NCBI GenBank assembly: GCA_033807695.1
Contig: CM066310.1
Span: forward strand, 3,224,001 to 3,288,000
DNA from: Daedaleopsis sinensis
Lineage: Eukaryota > Basidiomycota > Agaricomycetes > Polyporales > Polyporaceae
DNA: 64,000 nt
Reading direction: 5' to 3'
The notes beneath the pieces are model-generated. The model made no database searches, was not told the origin of the DNA, and saw only the letters and a list, made by a program, of their open reading frames with translations. This document shows, piece after piece, positions 1 through 11,330 of the stretch. The translations under genes and the position numbers were made by a program. Numbering within the stretch: the first letter of the stretch is position 1; each line of letters begins with the position of its first letter.

Positions 1-867
1 TAGTCGTCGACAACTTGGCACGACGCTTTTGCGCGGAGATCGAGATTCCCGAGGCGCGATGTTTCTATGGCTATCAGATCATGATGTAAGTGAACACTCG
101 AGAGCACCGGATGGCGTGAAATGACATATCACATCTTTCAGCGAGAATGTCCATGCGGAGGTCTACAGCCGCTTCATACAGGAACTGATAGAAGATCCCC
201 AAGAGCAGCATAAACTGTTCAGCGCAATCGAAACCATACCCGCTGTGAAGGCCAAAGCCGAGTGGTGCATGAAGTGGATAGACGCGGCTGTTGTCGACGT
301 CCCGACGCGCCTCGTGGCGTTTGCGATCGTAGAAGGGGTTTTTTTCTCGTCGTCCTTCGCTGCGATCTTTTGGCTCCGCCACCGGAACCTGATGCCAGCG
401 TTGACGTTCTCCAACGAGTTGATCGCGCGGGACGAAGGACAGCACACAGCGTTCGCATGCCTCCTCTACCGTTACACGCCAAACTTACCGAGTGTGGCGG
501 TTGTGAACCAGATGGTCCGCGACGCGGTTGCACTAGAGCAAGACTTCTTTAGAAGTGAGCTACTAAATGATTTTGTGACTTACACTGACATATCATTCAG
601 CCATTCTCCCTTCACCCATTTCCGGACTGAGCTCGAAACTGATGAACGACTACGTTGAGTATGTGGCGGACTTTCTTCTGTTCAGGCTCGGATACCCAAA
701 CATTTTCTACAAGAACAATCCAGTGAGTATCTCATTGCATCGAATCGACTAGGAGACTGACGAGCACGAAGTTCCCGTTCATGGAGCGTACAGCTATCGA
801 TTCCAAGACAAACTTCTTCGAGAGGTCTGTTAGCGAGTATCACGGAGCGACGGTTCGGCGCGCTTGA
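1..867 (+). CDS. RNR2: Ribonucleotide reductase small subunit, 3' part (5' end outside window)
   Basis: The small (R2) subunit houses the di-iron centre and tyrosyl radical that drive reduction of ribonucleotides to deoxyribonucleotides. Exons are 1-85, 142-554, 601-722 and 772-867; all three introns are short GT-AG and every phase closes. The visible protein contains EARCFYGYQIMIENVHAEVY, which carries the iron ligands Glu and His and the radical Tyr. VEGVFF and FSNELIARDEGQH supply the remaining Glu, Glu and His ligands of the family. The end matches the family up to TNFFERSVSEYHGATVRRA and then stops. Eukaryotic R2 proteins normally continue some 20 residues to an acidic tail ending in Phe that docks on the large subunit. 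I see no such tail in frame or in a plausible extra exon before 1000. The gene may be a divergent paralogue or have lost its last exon. Family assignment is secure; functionality is not. Confidence 0.9.
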
Positions 868-2703
868 AACCTTTCGGATGGAGGGATTTGCGTCATAATT
901 CTGTTCATGTGCACTGTTATGCCGAATGCAACTTGTTAGGTTCAATTATCAGAAACAATCGACGACATTCTAAAACATCGGACCTCAGGGCTATTCATCC
1001 TGACCATGCGACGGCGGTCCATTGTGCCCTGCTGTCACGGTCAAAGCCCCAATTCCTGGACACGGTACAGACAAATGGCCCCGAAATGATCAAGAGCGCA
1101 CTCAAAGAGAAGCAAAGACGCACCGTGGGCTGGGCAAAGTCACAGTTATGACGTGTAGTGACCGCGAACTTCATGTTCAAATTAAGTCAACCATCTGCAG
1201 GGCTACTATTAGCCTATGGCTGTACAGACTCCAAAGCGGAGACAACAGACCGGAAAACGCCGTGTTTGTGCCGGTCATGCCGGATTTATTTTGAGCTCCG
1301 ATCGGCTGCTTCCGAGTAGTACACGCTGGGTTCTCCGCTGCGCCAAGGAGCTTCTCATGCACCCTACAAGACTAAGGCAGGAAACTGCGCGGGAACCTAG
1401 ACAGTAACCACGACTCTCAAACACGCTGCGGCATGCCATGTACGTGGGTTTTGCACCTCCATGCATACTCGCAGATAACAACCCTCGGCCGGAGGCCAGC
1501 ACACATAGCAGATGTACTATCCGTCTCACTCACGTCGGTACCCGACGTGGCCAGTCACCAATGCCACACGACAACGAACAATCAGACCCACATCTACAGC
1601 GAGTCAACCGTGCGTCTACTCGAAACCTGCATTCCGCCCAGTAACGACCAACTGACACATACTAAACCCACGACATATAGAGAGCTTAAGCACGACCGAA
1701 TCAATGCACCTCTACCGCACCGACGACCCCGAAGCTAGAAATTTCCCGGGTTGTGAGTTCCTGCAGGTGAGGAGAATAATGTCCTTCACGAAAGCACGTC
1801 TCACGTCCTACGTTCAATGTCAACGCCTGCTTCCATTCCTACATCGCGCGAACGTTTGGTGAGAGGAATCTGGACCGACCGAAAACGATTTTTAGTGCTG
1901 ACAATACGCTCCTTCACACACAACTCTCCAGTCCCCACTCAATCTATCAACCTTCAACTCAGGACTTCCCTAGGTGCCCAACTTACGCCCGCGAGTGTGC
2001 CTTAGGGACATTCGCGGTGTTCTCAGGGTTTGTTTCTTAACGTACTCACCTCGGATCTGTGTCGTGAGTGACATGTTCCATTCGACCCTATGTGGACGCA
2101 AAATCTTACTTATATGCCACAATGGGGCAGCGCTTACACACGACCCCTTGAGCAACGGCTCGGGTTCTACCGACATGGCCCATATTCGCAAAAAAACGGT
2201 CCGAGACGTTATCGCAGCGACAACTTGACAGAAACGTGTTCTAATCGGTCTCGTCTATCGATCTGCGTACCGTCTTGCTCTTCCCAACTTCTCGATCACA
2301 GACGTCCAGGCAAAGCATGCGCCCGAAACGTAGTTCCCCACGAGTCTACAAATTAATAATAAATTTGTAACCAGATTTCCCCAGCGAAGTCTGTACAAAT
2401 CTACCTCAACGCAAACCTGTATCCGACAGCCGGGCGCTCCGCCCCTCGTTGAATTCAGCAGTGTCCGATGCCGGTGTTGACCGGATCCTTCAGAGGAAGT
2501 CCCAGGCCTTCCGCAGACGTTGATGTTGCGTCTGGAGAGGTCGACGTTCCGATCCCACCTTTAGGATCTTGTCTACAAGTGCGCACGGTTTCAATAATTC
2601 TACCCATCGCACGCATACTCATCCGAGACCGCCACGCCAACTCTGCCGCTCATATACAACCAATTCTTTCTGCATGCACAACCGCTCCCCAGTCCCCGTC
2701 ACA
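868..2703. other. Intergenic stretch without a convincing gene
   Basis: About 1.8 kb between the ribonucleotide reductase gene and the next coding region. Only short, overlapping, compositionally unremarkable open frames occur, the longest about 150 codons at 2468-2914, which is a shadow of the next gene. There is no consistent frame with splice signals, no tRNA and no obvious terminal repeats. The segment is roughly half GC, lower than the gene-rich parts further right. Confidence 0.5.
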
Positions 2704-3466
2704 ATGCATGCGTCCAAGGGCATCTACAACTCCGCACAGCGGATCCCTCCTCCTCCATACACCCCGCAACCTACTCCAGACATTCAGCACCTTCCCGCTT
2801 CACCACTGGACGTCTACGTCGAGGCCCCCGAACAGCCGTGCACGTCCGGCGGACGGGTCGCGGGTCCATTCACTTGCTTCATTCGAGTTACACCACGACA
2901 GCCGATTTACATAGGTGCCATCCTCCGCCTGATCCCAATCACTGCACCGACATATCCAGTCCATCCGCCTTGTCTTTTTCCATCCGTATCCCCCGGAGAA
3001 GGACCAACAATCGTGGGGGAAGTGACATCCATCCTCAGCATCACCAAACATACCATCACGCTCGTCGTCGTGTCACACAACAACCAGCTGCCCTCTCAGA
3101 TCTCTCATGTCACTCTGCCTTTCATACACGGCAAAACGTTCAACGCCAGTCTGTGGACGCGTCTTTCGCGGGCCATACATTGGTCAAGGCTCCCCAACGC
3201 CCAAACCCCAAGCATGCTCGACAGCTGCGTTCTCAACGCTACAACTCACACTACCCTTTACATGGACGAGGTACGTCTCAAGCATTTTCGTCGTGAGCAA
3301 CGTTTTCGCTTGTCGCTCACGAGCAAGATAGGCAGTGACGTCCTCCGATACAATTCTCACCTTGGTGCCATGCTCGGGAGCGACGAGAAAGCGAGATGCA
3401 TGGGAAAACGACCACCACTCGGATGATATCCCCAATGCAACCCGGACGCACGGTAGCCCGAAATGA
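2704..3466 (+). CDS. Hypothetical protein, paralogue of the 7552-8492 gene
   Basis: I do not recognise a domain. Two exons, 2704-3270 and 3332-3466, are joined across a 61-bp intron (GTACGT to GATAG), and the phase closes on a 233-residue product. The N-terminus is Pro-rich. Residues about 58-130 look like a beta-rich fold with two motifs, PRQPIYIGAILRLIPI (64-79) and VGEVTSILSITKHTITLVVV (from about 104). The same two motifs recur at nearly equal spacing (41 versus 40 residues) in the gene at 7552-8492, as PSKPIRLGDTVALFPV and FGTVCGIVGMERHSVTFVVT, so the two are probably divergent paralogues. The C-terminal 45 residues from exon 2 are polar. Its 3' end faces the convergent minus-strand gene at 3806-4926. 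There is no signal peptide or membrane segment. The start was chosen as the first ATG that keeps the Pro-rich leader; an upstream open frame exists but lacks a better start. Confidence 0.5.
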
Positions 3467-3805
3467 AACATCTACTCTCTCTACCACCCCGCCGTCTTCA
3501 CGGATCGAGGACAGTCCCGACAGAATACTTTCATTGCACCGCTTTTCTCTACGTATTTAACATGAGACACTTCGAGTCCCAACTCATTGTATTCGCACGC
3601 ATTTCCAATGATTGATGTAGCACAGTAGCCATAACTGTTCACGCAAACCAAGGAAATTCAAGCACACCCCGAGTACGATGGAGACGAACGTACATGGAAC
3701 ACCTGGGAACTTCCGGTCTCGCGTAGACCAGGATTCCCGCACTTGCGAATGCATAACCCGTCACTCCGTACATCACGTACACTTGGTACACAACCCGTGC
3801 CCTAT
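3467..3805. other. Spacer between convergent genes
   Basis: A short region between the 3' ends of two converging genes. It carries no exon-like frame and no repeat that I can see. Confidence 0.4.
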
Positions 3806-4926
3806 CTATTCGACCGAGCTTCCACTGCCAATACCACAGCCCGATATGCCTTCGTCAGACAACGCAACAGCAGAAGAGATCCCGCGATTGCGGGCGTCGT
3901 CCTCGTCCAAGTACTGCAAAGAATAGTCAGCAGATACCTCGCTGAATGGCGGTGCCCTTACAAATTTCTCCGCAATTATCTTCTCCACGTTTAGAGCGCG
4001 AACCACTTCCTGCTCATGGACAAGTAGCATCTGGATAGAGCGACTCAGGGAGGCGCAGCCCAGTTTCACAGAAGAAAACGTACACGAACAGACCGAGTCG
4101 ACAGGCCGCAGTACTCCCGATGTCTCTTGAAACCAGGAGGGACCAACCCCAAATCCCCGACTTGCACGTGAAGGAAATCGATGTATTCTTCCATGCATTC
4201 CATGTAGAGTCTTCTCTTGTCGTGCGAAGAAAGCCACTCCCTTGTAACAGCTTAGCTTTAGCTCAGGGGGCATCCACATAGGACGAACTCACGGATCTGT
4301 CACTTCAAAGCCAACATTGCGCGATATCTGCTTGAAGAACTTCTGCCGTAAGTTGAGCGCATTCCGAACGAGTCCGCGCTCCGAGCGATGCGCTGTGACG
4401 CTCTCATCGTCATTCTCCACAGGTACAAGAGCAAGATGACGTCCTCCCCCACACAAGGCCGCCTCGTCCCCGAGCACCGAGAACTGTCGGGCCAGAGACT
4501 TGCCGACAGCACCAGACGGCGTCGATGGCGAACACTCGATATCTTCTATAGTCGGCCGGTGTTGCGTAGAAGATGCACCGCCAAGTGAATGTTGTGGAGT
4601 ATTCTGGAAAAGATGACACTCCACAGTCGCAACCGGAGTACTTGAAGGACCATTCGGAATAAATGTGTTGTCAATAGACGGCACCGATGATCCAGTCATG
4701 CAGCTTGAACCCTGCTTGACGAAGGCAGCCCAGTCAACGCCATCGAACAGCTCGTCCCAATCCACTGTATCATCCTGCTCTCCATCTGGTACGTCCTCGT
4801 AGCACGGGTAGAGAAGTTGCATGGATTCCAAATCGCTCGCCGTTGCCTACGTAGTATCAAAAAGCAACGATGAGCAATGTTCTACCACCGATTAGAGCCC
4901 ACACTTACCATTCGGTCCATGCACAT
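3806..4926 (-). CDS. Hypothetical protein with acidic N-terminus, paralogue of the divergent 5841-7337 gene
   Basis: Unrecognised gene of five exons (4909-4926, 4293-4846, 4090-4240, 3962-4030, 3806-3913) giving about 299 residues. All junctions are GT-AG and in phase; the last 48-bp intron is a multiple of three and could be retained. Translation starts at MCMDRMATASDLESMQLLYP. An acidic stretch, DDTVDWDELFDGVDW, resembles an activation-type segment and is followed by a Ser/Thr/Pro-rich linker. A predicted helix, DKRRLYMECMEEYIDFLHVQ, then YCGLSTRSMLLVHEQEVV follow. The divergent neighbour carries PVRRDIYIATLEAHIDRLHE and YSGLSSALAKSMLSALKHEN at equivalent places, and introns interrupt both genes at corresponding positions, so I infer paralogy. 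No homeodomain, zinc finger or bZIP basic region is visible. A transcription-related role is speculation from the acidic segment only. Confidence 0.5.
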
Positions 4927-5840
4927 TCGATGCCACGCGAGACTTGAAAGACGAGGTATAAGCACACACTACAAAAGACGCAGAGTACAGACGCAGCAAG
5001 CAACGCGAGGACTTATGAAAGCAACATGAGAGGTGAGGAGCATGAGAAGCACAGCCTTATCCGGATCTCGAAAAGTTGCCGAAGCCGTGCGGACTCGGAA
5101 CACATAAGTTAATTACGACATTCCGGTTTAGGCAAGCAAGCATGTCAACTTCGAACTATCACACGGACTCATCAAAGACCCGACGCACACCCCGGGAACT
5201 TGACCTATCGAGGTAACAACCAGCCGAACCCTACATCGGCGCGTAGAGGATGGGTATACAGAGGACCATGCGAATAACAGTAACCGAACACGGCTCATGA
5301 ATATTGAATATCCGGACTGTAAGTGATCTTTCACGCCGACGCACCGAATGTTAACCACCCATGGTATACAGTCCGGCCGATCGTCCAGCAGATTGCGTCA
5401 CCCACATGGAGCCCACGGTTACCTAATACATCGAAGACCGGATAGACTTGACACGCATTTCCTCTCAGTAGAATTTCTGTCAGCGAACCATGATCGCACT
5501 TCCTACATCAGTCTAGAAGACCGGTACAAGAATAGCTCCAGCTATCATACTCTCTACAAGTCATTCCGCGCGAGTCCCACTTAATCCTACTCAGCGAAAT
5601 TGCGTCCGGCAGACTCCCATTCTAGATGCACACTCAAAGCACATTCGCCGCGAAAACCGTTCCTCGACGCACCACCGCCGTTCACCCCGTGCACTCACAG
5701 AACACAAAAAGAACCATCCTTAGGCGCGTCTTTCACACACTGTATGCATCCCTGACAGACCTTTTCCACTCATTCCCCACCGCAGAGACCTTCCCGACAT
5801 CATATTACTGCCCACACCCAACCTCCTACTACGCACCTAC
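4927..5840. other. Shared intergenic region of a divergent gene pair
   Basis: About 0.9 kb lies between the start codons of two divergently transcribed paralogues. No open frame in it has convincing coding character. A TATA-like TTATACC lies on the minus strand just upstream of the minus-strand start (near 4970). By position it must hold both promoters. Confidence 0.4.
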
Positions 5841-7337
5841 ATGTCGAGTCCCATCGAAGAATCGATCCTCGAAATCTCGGACCGTAAAGGAGAGCACGAC
5901 CGTCGCGGCGTCATCGACCAGGCGGTCCGACCTCGTACATCCTCTGCGACGACGTTGCATAAGCCTGCCTCTTCTACTCAGGCAGCTAGAAAAAGATCAC
6001 GCTGTGAGCAGTTCCCATCTCAAGCTGTTGACAAACTCCACCACGAGCTAAACACTGAATTCCACACTCTCCACAAATCAAATAGCGTCCAAGACGCGAC
6101 AGCTCGGCTACACTCCTCCATCTCAGTTGCTCGCTACAGACCCTCGACTTGCATCGCTATATCACCGCATCCATAAATTCTGCAGAGAGAGACACTCGCG
6201 ACGCAAGCTGTGGATGTTTCGTTTCGAGAACAAAATCTTCAGCGAACATGAGATGTGAGTCTTCCTTGAGCCCCTCGACCATTCTTGACGGAACATCCCT
6301 ACTACAGCCGAACTATGGGATCACCGGTACGGCGGGATATATACATTGCCACGTTGGAAGCCCACATCGACCGATTGCACGAGCTATTACAATCGATCGC
6401 ACCAACCACAACAGTATCCGAAGACGTGCTACAGACATACAGCGGATTAAGCTCCGCTCTTGCGAAGGTTGGTAATGAACCAGATAACGTCGACATATTC
6501 TAACCGACAACAGTCGATGCTTTCCGCATTGAAGCACGAGAACCTCACCATTCGACTCCAGACGGTAGAACTGCAGCGGTCAGTAATAAGCACTATTTTC
6601 GCCGTAATAGTCGGGACGCGTTCTCACAATGCCCAGCAGAGCAGCATGTCACTAAAGCACGCGCTTCCTAAGGGCACGAGCATGCGAAAGTTCGACTACC
6701 GATCTCCAATCCCGCATTGCGCCCAGATACATAATCGTGTACATACGCCCCCCGTCCTCGATATTCAATCACCACGTCCACCCAAAGTGACCTATCCGCA
6801 AGCGCCCGGAAGGAGCTGAAATCTCCCAGTCGAATTAAAATTTTGCCGACAACCACATAATGCTGACCAATCCTCCGAGGACTTCAGATGTGGACCCTCG
6901 AGAAGCGCACCTGCAAAACCACATTTCCGGCAGGGCGCTCCATCGGCTGACGCCGCAAAGGTTCTACGGACGCGGTAAGTCCCTCGTTCACGGCACAGAT
7001 ATCCTCCATACTTCGTGAACCCTTCGCAGAGATATCGTACCTCAGCAGTGTTACCTCTCCCGCGGAACTCGCAAACCTAATACAGCATCCGACCCTACGA
7101 ATTCTCCCTCCCCCAGGCTGTTACAGGCACGCAGACAGTTGTCCGACAAGCCGCGCTTCCCAGTGGCAGGGTGGTCACCCTCAGAACCCTGTCTGCAAGG
7201 GACAAACCGACGAAGAATGTCTATCGGCGACTAATCTCCACAACTACAACGAGAGTCCTCAGATCTACACAAGACCAGCTCCTAGAACGCGACAATCCAA
7301 CTACGGCTGGCCCGAACTGCGCATGCAGGTACTATGA
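5841..7337 (+). CDS. Hypothetical helical protein, paralogue of the divergent 3806-4926 gene
   Basis: Unrecognised. The first four exons (5841-6003, 6086-6254, 6308-6467, 6514 onward) are well supported, because phases 1, 2 and 0 close exactly and the introns have good branch sites. They encode an Arg/Lys-rich segment near HSRRKLWMFRFENKIFSEHE, a helix PVRRDIYIATLEAHIDRLHE and a second helix around SMLSALKHENLTIRLQTVEL, both coiled-coil-like. The frame of exon 4 stays open to a TGA at 6819. A further coding-like exon lies at about 6860-6974, ending at GTAAGT. It joins in phase to 7030-7337, a Cys/His/Gln-rich stretch ending in a TGA. I infer that these belong to the same gene, but the junction between exon 4 and 6860 is unresolved. 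The helices and intron positions match the minus-strand neighbour. Confidence 0.45.
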
Positions 7338-7487
7338 ATACAATTATGAGTATACCTCTTTCCACTTCCCTTTCAAAGCTTTGCTGAGCGATCGCAGATT
7401 CAGGCACCGAGCGGACAGCTCCGTCTCGAAAGCTTAAATAACTGCGGTAGTATCAGGCAGCCCAAGACTCGGTGGGGTGTCATGAAG

Positions 7488-7496
7488 TATATAAAG
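7488..7496 (+). promoter_or_regulatory. TATA box of the 7552 gene
   Basis: TATATAAAG lies 56 bp upstream of the ATG at 7552 on the same strand, a usual position for a fungal TATA element. It is the only such element in this intergenic stretch. Confidence 0.5.
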
Positions 7497-7551
7497 AACA
7501 CAACAGTTCTTTCGATGGGATACAGACCACTCCGGCGCACGCCTCGGAATC

Positions 7552-8492
7552 ATGACGTCGTTTCGAGATCTCAACAACATATCTCTTCTTTCGCCGCGTC
7601 TCGCCTTCACATCTTCTCACTCGCCTACAACATCGGACCAACACGATCGTCTTTCCGACGCCACGTGGCTAGAGGTCGCTGGCGCCACAGAACTGTACGG
7701 CGTTTCCGCAGACAATCACTCCGAACGCCAAAAGATCATCGCATGCACGGTCGTCACGACCCCTTCGAAGCCTATCCGGCTCGGCGACACGGTCGCTCTG
7801 TTCCCCGTATACCCACGCGAAACATTGTCCGACGTTCGTCGCGTGGACATCGCGTACTTTTCCCCCCATCCCACAGTCTTCGGTACCGTATGCGGTATCG
7901 TCGGCATGGAGAGACACAGTGTCACCTTCGTCGTCACGAACGAATCTCTGCGCAGCCCATCCATCGCATTCGCGCACGTCAGTATCCAGTACCACCCAGG
8001 CACTACCGTCAAGCCTACCCTTCGATGGAAACTCATACGAATGTTACAAGGCCCCTACTTAACAGACTCCCGCCTCCTCCCCCTCTGCGAAAAGAAAGAT
8101 TCGCCCCCTCGCACGCCAATCTTCAAACGCCCGCCTCGCACATCACTGTTCAAATTTCCCAAGATCCGGAAGTTCAGTTCGAAGAGGATGCAATTGCGAT
8201 CCCAGACCCCACACGCCCCCATCTCCCGCATCGATCTCCTCGAATGTGATTCGGTCATCGACATATCAGCGTTCAACGCATCCCATTCAGCCATTTTACC
8301 CGAAAGCCGACGAGAACGCGCCAATCCGAACTTGTCCGATTCCAACTCCATTTCCCGTGCAAGCACAACCGTTGCGCGCCCGACTTCGATTCCGTGGGTT
8401 AGAGACGCGTGGCTGTCTATGGGTTTCGGACAGGTGCGTTCACCACCGCCTCGCATCACTACCCTACTAACAATTCGCGCTAGAGCTCATAA
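7552..8492 (+). CDS. Hypothetical protein, paralogue of the 2704-3466 gene
   Basis: Unrecognised. Exon 7552-8433 is joined to a nine-base last exon, 8484-8492, over a 50-bp intron with a CTAAC branch site. The product is about 296 residues. If the intron is retained the frame ends at 8526 instead. Residues 62-130 contain PSKPIRLGDTVALFPV and FGTVCGIVGMERHSVTFVVT, which parallel two motifs of the 2704 gene at the same spacing. The C-terminal half is basic and Ser/Pro-rich, without membrane segments or a signal peptide. A TATA box stands 56 bp upstream. Codon third positions are C-rich, which supports real coding. The function cannot be inferred; a small beta-barrel-like fold is possible from the alternating hydrophobic pattern, but this is only a guess. 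Confidence 0.5.
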
Positions 8493-8839
8493 CATCGACA
8501 TTCGATACACGGCTCATCCGTTCTGACTCTCAAAGTAATTCTTTCGAAGCCACTTGCAACAGCAACCATACTAGTAGCACACCGAGAAGTGTAAACATAT
8601 ACATACATAGCGACATGAAAGCCACTTAGCCACAACAAAAGAGTCATGACGATACGAAGCATCCCTCAGATTGCACCACTACACTCATCGGCAACGCCGC
8701 CTACGGTTCATTGCCGCCGGGTACGTTGAACCGATTCCAGTGTTATTTCGACAGGACGGTGACATTCTACCCTGTAATACCGCACATGCCCGACCATAAC
8801 ATGACCGAGCAACCTCCATACATCATAATAGAACCTCAC
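8493..8839. other. Spacer
   Basis: No coding-like frame, RNA gene or repeat is visible. It lies between the 3' end of the plus-strand gene and the unresolved minus-strand coding traces. Confidence 0.4.
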
Positions 8840-10350
8840 TGAAACCCATATTGCTGACCAAGAGTGAGACCCACGACGACAAGATACTTGCAACTCGCGA
8901 AGTCAAAGACAAAAAACGAGCGAGGTGGCCCCAAGGGACGTAGATGATGTTTCTGATCACCGCAGCAGTGAACTTCGATGTCGTCGTAGAGCCTGAGATG
9001 CACATACCGTGACCATCGCGTGTCCGAGCTAACAGATACGAAGGAACAGAATGTGCACCGCCCAAAACTACAATGCGGATCTTAGCCGGGGCTGCGTTAA
9101 TGACATCAAAAAGTCGCACTCCCGATGTTGTCGAGGGGGTGATCGAGACTTACCCCATAAACGCCAAGCATCATGGTCCGGCTCCGAATCATCGCGGAAG
9201 GGTTCGCGCATTTCGTGCCCAGCATGCCCTTGGCGACATGCCCCAACAGCGTGTAGAAGGCGTACTCCTGCAGAACAAAACAGTCTCAGAGGCAAAACAG
9301 TTAAGTACAATTTGGAAGCATTAACGTCACTCATCCTCCCAACATTGCAGCCAGTCGCCCTCCTTGTTCCGACGAGTGACGGCGGAGCCGACGGTGCTGT
9401 GGCGGGTAAAGAAGGCCAGGAGGCAGTTATACCGAACAAGTAATGCGTACACGTCGAGCTGTTGGCACTCCGCGCAGTTCAACGCAATTTTTGCCGGGCT
9501 GCGAGAAGGAAGCAAAGAATATGCCTGCAACAACGAAGGGCATTTTTTACAATCGGGACATTGAACACAGAACGCGAAAGACATACCATCAAAAACCGAC
9601 CCGGTTGCACCTGAGACTCCTTAGCCTGCTCGTAGACGTCCTCGCCCTCGGAAGACATGCCGGTGACGTGGTACTGCTCCCAGGAAACGGGGCATTGACA
9701 GGCTCGAAACCCCCCCCCGACAGAGTCGGTGATCACTTCTTACCAACACTGTAACCAAGAATGAGGGTCACCTGCAAATGAGGTCAGGGAATGAAAGAGA
9801 TGCCGCATGGTAGCACGGAACGTACGGTGTAGACTCGGACGTACTTAGTACGTAGCTCGCAAGAGGGCAAGATGGCATATTAGCACGCAGAGCAAGATTT
9901 CGAAAGCACGTGAACGCACTATCCGGGCAACGTTGGGGAAACCGGTCGATGGGGTGGTGGTCATCCTCTGGCAGAAAAACGTCGATTCCAGTCGGCACGG
10001 AATGAAGCGAGAGACATACTGCGTTGGCGGCGGGACTGACATCGGATGCAAGGGCGTTGCGAATCATGCTACACAAGACGACCTCCGAGAGCAACGAGTG
10101 ACAGAGCAAGAGAGAGAGAGCAAGCTCACTGACTCTGAGGCACCAAGACGACGGCCACCGGATATTGACGTCGCACACTTGATCATTGAGGACGCGTTGC
10201 CGCACCGAGCAGGCGAGAGAGTATTAACGAGTCCATCATCCCAATACGTTCACGAAACTGGTACCGCGCCGCACCTCTCCTATCACGATGCGCAAAGAGG
10301 TGGAAGGGAAGGAAGAGGAGGAGAAATGAGCCTCAGAAGTCATCTCGTTT
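8840..10350 (-). other. Unresolved minus-strand multi-exon gene or relic
   Basis: Read on the minus strand this region shows a run of plausible exons separated by GT-AG introns, but I could not join them into one continuous frame. Exon-like pieces include EYAFYTLLGHVAKGMLGTK with downstream ANPSAMIRSRTMMLGVYG (about 9170-9270), APAKIRIVVLGGAHSVPSYL (about 9035-9110) and QYHVTGMSSEGEDVYEQAKE (about 9610-9690). Several predicted introns are good, for example a GTAAGT donor near 9157 and a TTCTGCAG acceptor near 9270. The pieces match no family I can name with confidence. Either it is a gene with short exons whose structure I have not solved, or it is decaying. Transcript data would settle it. 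Confidence 0.3.
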
Positions 10351-10659
10351 TCCATCACTAACGGCCACTTAATATTTTCGCTATACGTTCCTTAGGACCA
10401 TTTTTCCTATTCGTTGCTTACTATCCCATATCCCATAAATTGCTTATCAAAGCATCTGAGCCAAGTGTCCGGGGTCGGGGTGCCAAAAGTCACGTGTAAG
10501 GGACTGCACTTTACTCCAAACAGACCTGAACACATTCGTGTCCAGGAATTTCGCGATGTACGCGCGATCTGCACAGACAGCGAGCAGGAATTACACGGGG
10601 CACCAAAATGAGTTGGCACGAAGTGTGATTGGGATCGTGCCGGGACCAGGACCGTCATG

Positions 10660-11330
10660 TCAGTTGATACACGCGCAGGCTCGCGAAGATTGTCTCCGAG
10701 TCGCACGTGGGAGTTACCTGAGCGGACTCGGTCAGCGCCCACACTAATCTCCAGATGGAGGTCGTCTACGCACTATGAGTGACTGCCTCGCTGGTGTCCA
10801 GGCTTGCTTTCAGCAAGGTGGAGCTAGCCATGCCGAGGAGCTTCGTCCACCCAGGTTGTTATTCATGATGGGTGGCCGAGTCGTGGTGAAGTGCCACCAA
10901 TCGCAGACGGGCGGCGTATCGACGACACTGCAGGTGACGGACGAAGGAGCGCGGCACAAGTGTGCTGCCGTAGATGTGTATCATCTTCAAGAGGGAGAAC
11001 GCAGACGAGCCTTGCGACTCGAGTCACATGAGAGGGTCCTCCTGCGTCTGCGGAGCGTCCATGATGAGGTAGAGGTCTGGCATGATACGAATCGAAGCCA
11101 CAAAAGCTGACCTTGCGCAGGTTGGAAAGCGGGTCACAGGAGGAAGTGAGGGAGAAAGCAGTGGGGGTCAATTCAGACAGCTAGGGCGCAGTCTGCCACG
11201 CCTGTACCCGGATGTGCTTCTCGTAGTACCCTATCTTCAGGTTGAGTTTACGAGGTTCGAGAAGAGGATGGGTTCACAGAAGCGTGCGCAGTTGAGCGAC
11301 ACGAATCGAGAGAAGATGACAAGGTGGTCG
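10660..11330 (-). pseudogene. F-box protein gene fragment
   Basis: On the minus strand this matches the F-box gene at 55245-56469. It starts at the part encoding LFRIVSLN (about 11325), runs through the leucine-rich-repeat-like region, crosses the homologous intron (GTGCGTAGAC to CCGCTCAG) and enters exon 2 near 10700-10660. The F-box itself is missing, and several frameshifts and stops break the frame, for example after the segment matching the DAIPTLESL region. It sits between the leader and the deaminase promoter of duplication unit 1 and is absent from the equivalent place in unit 2 (15085-15145). It was therefore inserted in unit 1 or deleted from unit 2. Confidence 0.75.

Noticed and set aside
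3806..7337. Mating-type homeodomain (HD1/HD2) locus
   Set aside because: The divergent layout fits, but no WF-x-N-x-R homeodomain helix or other DNA-binding motif is visible in either protein.
8840..10350. Fungal opsin or other seven-helix protein
   Set aside because: A few hydrophobic stretches prompted the idea, but no retinal-Lys helix or consistent frame was found.
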